Positions 38,829 through 40,982 of a DNA stretch of 40,982 nt are shown here, piece after piece. Numbering within the stretch: the stretch's first letter is position 1; each line of letters opens with the position of its first letter. A program made the translations under genes and the position numbers. The notes under the pieces are model-generated. The model did no database searches. It saw nothing but the letters and a program-made list of their open reading frames with translations, and was not told the origin of the DNA. Origin of the DNA: Methanobacteriota archaeon (lineage in GTDB: Archaea > Thermoplasmatota > Poseidoniia > Poseidoniales > Poseidoniaceae); NCBI GenBank assembly GCA_002726495.1, contig PBTH01000060.1, forward strand, positions 1-40,982. The letters are read 5' to 3'.

Positions 38829-40982
38829 TTATTCGTGACGAATCCATTCACCATCTGGAGTCACTTCCCAATACTGAAGTTCCTCTGAAACATCCACATA
38901 CCATCCTGTAGAGCCTTGCTCGGTTGCGGGGGTTGCTTGCATAACACCCACCTTTGCTGCTTCTTTAGCAAGATTCGTAACATCCTCAAGCGTCATGCCA
39001 TGGCGCTCATGCAATGGCGTATCGTCTTGATCTTCGGGGGATGTATCAAATTCTTCATCATCTTCATCATCATCCTCGTATTCATCTTCATCAAAGGCCT
39101 CGTCCACCCAATCGTTGGATTCAACCGAAGCCGCTTTACGAGCAAGAACAACGAGCACTGCGAGAACCAAACAAAGCAATACCGCCGCCATTGACATTGC
39201 TGTATTCGTGGAACCCACTGCGCCACCCAATAAGACCTCATCAACATCGAAGAAGGTCTGAGCGAGCAGTCCATTCCAACGGAACGTGCATGTACGGTCA
39301 GTTCCTCCATCGGTAAGACTCAATTCCCACGTACCCTCGGTAACGAAGGTGGTCTCCCCTGCATTGCAATCTACTGTTGAGTTTTCTTCCATAGCTACAA
39401 TATTTCCGAATTCATCAATGCCATATGCTTCGAGGAGGACAACATCACCTTCCGCCATACTCGCTTTGTTTATGCTTGCTTGAATCCGAATCGGTTCGCC
39501 TGCTACAATCGTGATTGGAACAACGTGCTGTGCGTTTTTTTCTTGGATGATCATGTCATAATTTCCGCTTACCTTACCGGTAAATTGCCAGAAGCCCAAT
39601 CCAGTTGGGGACGCTATAAGTTCACCAATCGTTGAATTGATCAGCGTGGTCACCTCAGTTGCCTCAGCTAAATTACCATGTACGTCAACGACTTGGACGA
39701 AGAGGTCTGTGGGGACGCCTGCTTGTACCTCTAGCCCATCATCCATATTGGTAACCAACCCATGTGCGGTTCCTGCAGTGACCGTCAATCGGATTGTTGC
39801 GAATACACCGTCTGCATTGGCTCTAATCTCGTGACCACCAACACTCGTCGCCACCCAACGGTTGTCATTGAGCATCATGTCAAGGGTGATATCACTGCCA
39901 TCAATCGTCCAATTAAGGTCAATATCTGGGAGTTGATTCCCATAGGCGTCGTAAAACTCAGGAGTCAGATCAAGTTCCCCATCTGCAGGCACCTGTGCTC
40001 CATCCCCGGCGAGGATGATGAAGGCAAGTGGGCCCGGATGAACATCAAATGCAAGATCTGTAACAAACATTGCACCGGTATCATTGTCAAACCAATTGCC
40101 TTCAAAATACCACGATTGTGTGGTTGTTGCTTGAATCAATTGATATGTATTCATATCAGAGATTTGAGAGGAGTTGCCCATGTTCATGACAATGCTACCC
40201 TCGACCGTCCAACTGTTCCCTTTCACATCAATGGCCTTGAGAACGATAGCGATTTGGTCACCTGCGTAAGCCATTTTTGGTTCCATCGCCATGACCAATT
40301 CAATAGCATTTCCGTGAATGACATCAACCACCAATTCAGTTGAAACGGTCCCATCTGTCCCGGTTATTGTGGCGGTTCCTTCCTCGGAAGGACTCCAATA
40401 TATTCGGCCATCATCCTCAGACAAGCCTCCTGAATCGGTTGTAACGGCTGAGATGGATGGGGATACAAAACCAATGTACCCGTCTGCATCTCTGCGGTCA
40501 AACACGAGCTCATATCGCTCTCCTGCAACAAAGGTATCAGGATCATCAACAAAGGAGAGTTCCGATGCGACTGCATCTCCAGGAATGACATCAATAATTC
40601 CGTTTCCAGAGACATTGCCTGCTGTGGCGCTAATGGCCCATCGGCCCGTGTGAGTTGCAAGATAATCTCCTTCAGAGTTGAAGGTGCCGTTCTCCGCATA
40701 CCATCCAATGGACGGCGTAAGTGAAAGTGGCATCTCATAGCCGTTGATATCAACCAATTTCGGCTGAATCAGGGTTGTTGTTCCTGCACGTACCTGAATA
40801 TAATCCGGGAATGTGAAGGCATGAGGCGCGCCAGCAGAAACTTCTGCTGTTGCTGTATCTTCAAGCTGATTGTATCGCACTCTCAGTTCAAACGAAGATG
40901 TGCTTTCGGGGGAAAAGGAAGGTGTTCCTTGCCCAAAGTACATCCCATTGAGATCCCATACCATCCCGTCACTACCAGCCAT
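38829..40982 (-). CDS. Giant surface protein with Ig-like repeats, C-terminal part (N-terminus outside window)
   Basis: At least 717 aa; the frame is open at the window edge. Repeated Ig-like (Big/invasin-type) beta-sandwich modules of about 90-100 residues show a recurring pattern ending in G...I.V..G.A, for example SATAGNVSGNGIIDVIPGDA, ATITGTDGTVSTELVVDVI and IRANADGVFATIRLTV. One membrane segment (MAAVLLCLVLAVLVVLA, about residues 602-618 of the visible part) is followed by a highly acidic cytoplasmic tail (DEDEYEDDDEDDEEFD) and a C-terminal GWYVDVSEELQYWEV motif. The bulk would be outside the cell as an adhesin or surface-layer component. Exact function is unknown. Confidence 0.8.
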   Translation of the reverse strand: MAGSDGMVWDLNGMYFGQGTPSFSPESTSSFELRVRYNQLEDTATAEVSAGAPHAFTFPDYIQVRAGTTTLIQPKLVDINGYEMPLSLTPSIGWYAENGTFNSEGDYLATHTGRWAISATAGNVSGNGIIDVIPGDAVASELSFVDDPDTFVAGERYELVFDRRDADGYIGFVSPSISAVTTDSGGLSEDDGRIYWSPSEEGTATITGTDGTVSTELVVDVIHGNAIELVMAMEPKMAYAGDQIAIVLKAIDVKGNSWTVEGSIVMNMGNSSQISDMNTYQLIQATTTQSWYFEGNWFDNDTGAMFVTDLAFDVHPGPLAFIILAGDGAQVPADGELDLTPEFYDAYGNQLPDIDLNWTIDGSDITLDMMLNDNRWVATSVGGHEIRANADGVFATIRLTVTAGTAHGLVTNMDDGLEVQAGVPTDLFVQVVDVHGNLAEATEVTTLINSTIGELIASPTGLGFWQFTGKVSGNYDMIIQEKNAQHVVPITIVAGEPIRIQASINKASMAEGDVVLLEAYGIDEFGNIVAMEENSTVDCNAGETTFVTEGTWELSLTDGGTDRTCTFRWNGLLAQTFFDVDEVLLGGAVGSTNTAMSMAAVLLCLVLAVLVVLARKAASVESNDWVDEAFDEDEYEDDDEDDEEFDTSPEDQDDTPLHERHGMTLEDVTNLAKEAAKVGVMQATPATEQGSTGWYVDVSEELQYWEVTPDGEWIRHE

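Noticed and set aside
1..40982. CRISPR arrays, insertion sequences, phage genes and rRNA
   Set aside because: No spaced direct repeats, transposase, integrase, capsid-type or rRNA sequence was found; the only tandem repeats are inside coding regions of surface proteins.

Overview
The window looks like a fragment of a planktonic euryarchaeon, most likely Marine Group II (Candidatus Poseidoniales) or a close relative. Archaeal markers are a TFB transcription factor, ribosomal protein eL40, a UPF0147 protein, a membrane-anchored LonB protease, an archaeal-type prepilin peptidase, an archaeal-type AspRS, and TATA-like boxes about 22-30 nt before several start codons. Very large secreted proteins with one C-terminal membrane anchor, beside bacterial-looking metabolic genes such as MetK, fit that group. 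The lineage is inferred from gene content, not from a phylogeny. Genes are packed closely and intergenic gaps are short.

Layout. 1-520: a tiny basic reading frame behind a perfect Shine-Dalgarno but with an ATA codon where the start should be, then tRNA-Ala(UGC). 515-6420: purA, tfb, a small Cys-pair protein, a propeller-like protein, a metallo-beta-lactamase-fold protein that has lost its metal ligands, eL40, prepilin peptidase and UPF0147. 6491-11454: an AI-2E-family membrane protein, an MFS transporter and LonB. 11524-26246: three giant exported proteins (Omp28/thioredoxin-like; DUF4886-like SGNH domain within beta-sandwich repeats; GDSL esterase with thrombospondin-3 repeats), interleaved with a TrmI/Trm61 methyltransferase, metK, aspS and a CPBP protease. 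26332-38264: a mostly plus-strand metabolic island. 38316-40982: a ferritin-like protein and a fourth giant surface protein cut by the window edge.

The most interesting region is 26332-38264. It encodes three consecutive steps of the 2-aminophenol/2-aminomuconate meta-cleavage route. These are a two-subunit LigB-type dioxygenase resembling AmnB/AmnA (34183-36497), an ALDH8-type 2-aminomuconate-semialdehyde dehydrogenase (31214-32665), and a RidA-type 2-aminomuconate deaminase fused to the C-terminus of the AmnA-like subunit. The same strand carries an arylformamidase-like hydrolase, an SDR without the usual YxxxK, a TPR protein, a luciferase-like flavin monooxygenase, an asparaginase-II-family amidohydrolase, PanB, and an APC amino-acid transporter ending in EF-hands. 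The inferred role is catabolism of an amino-aromatic compound, possibly derived from tryptophan/kynurenine, for carbon and nitrogen. The substrate and the lower pathway cannot be settled from this window: no decarboxylase, hydratase or aldolase for the final steps is present.
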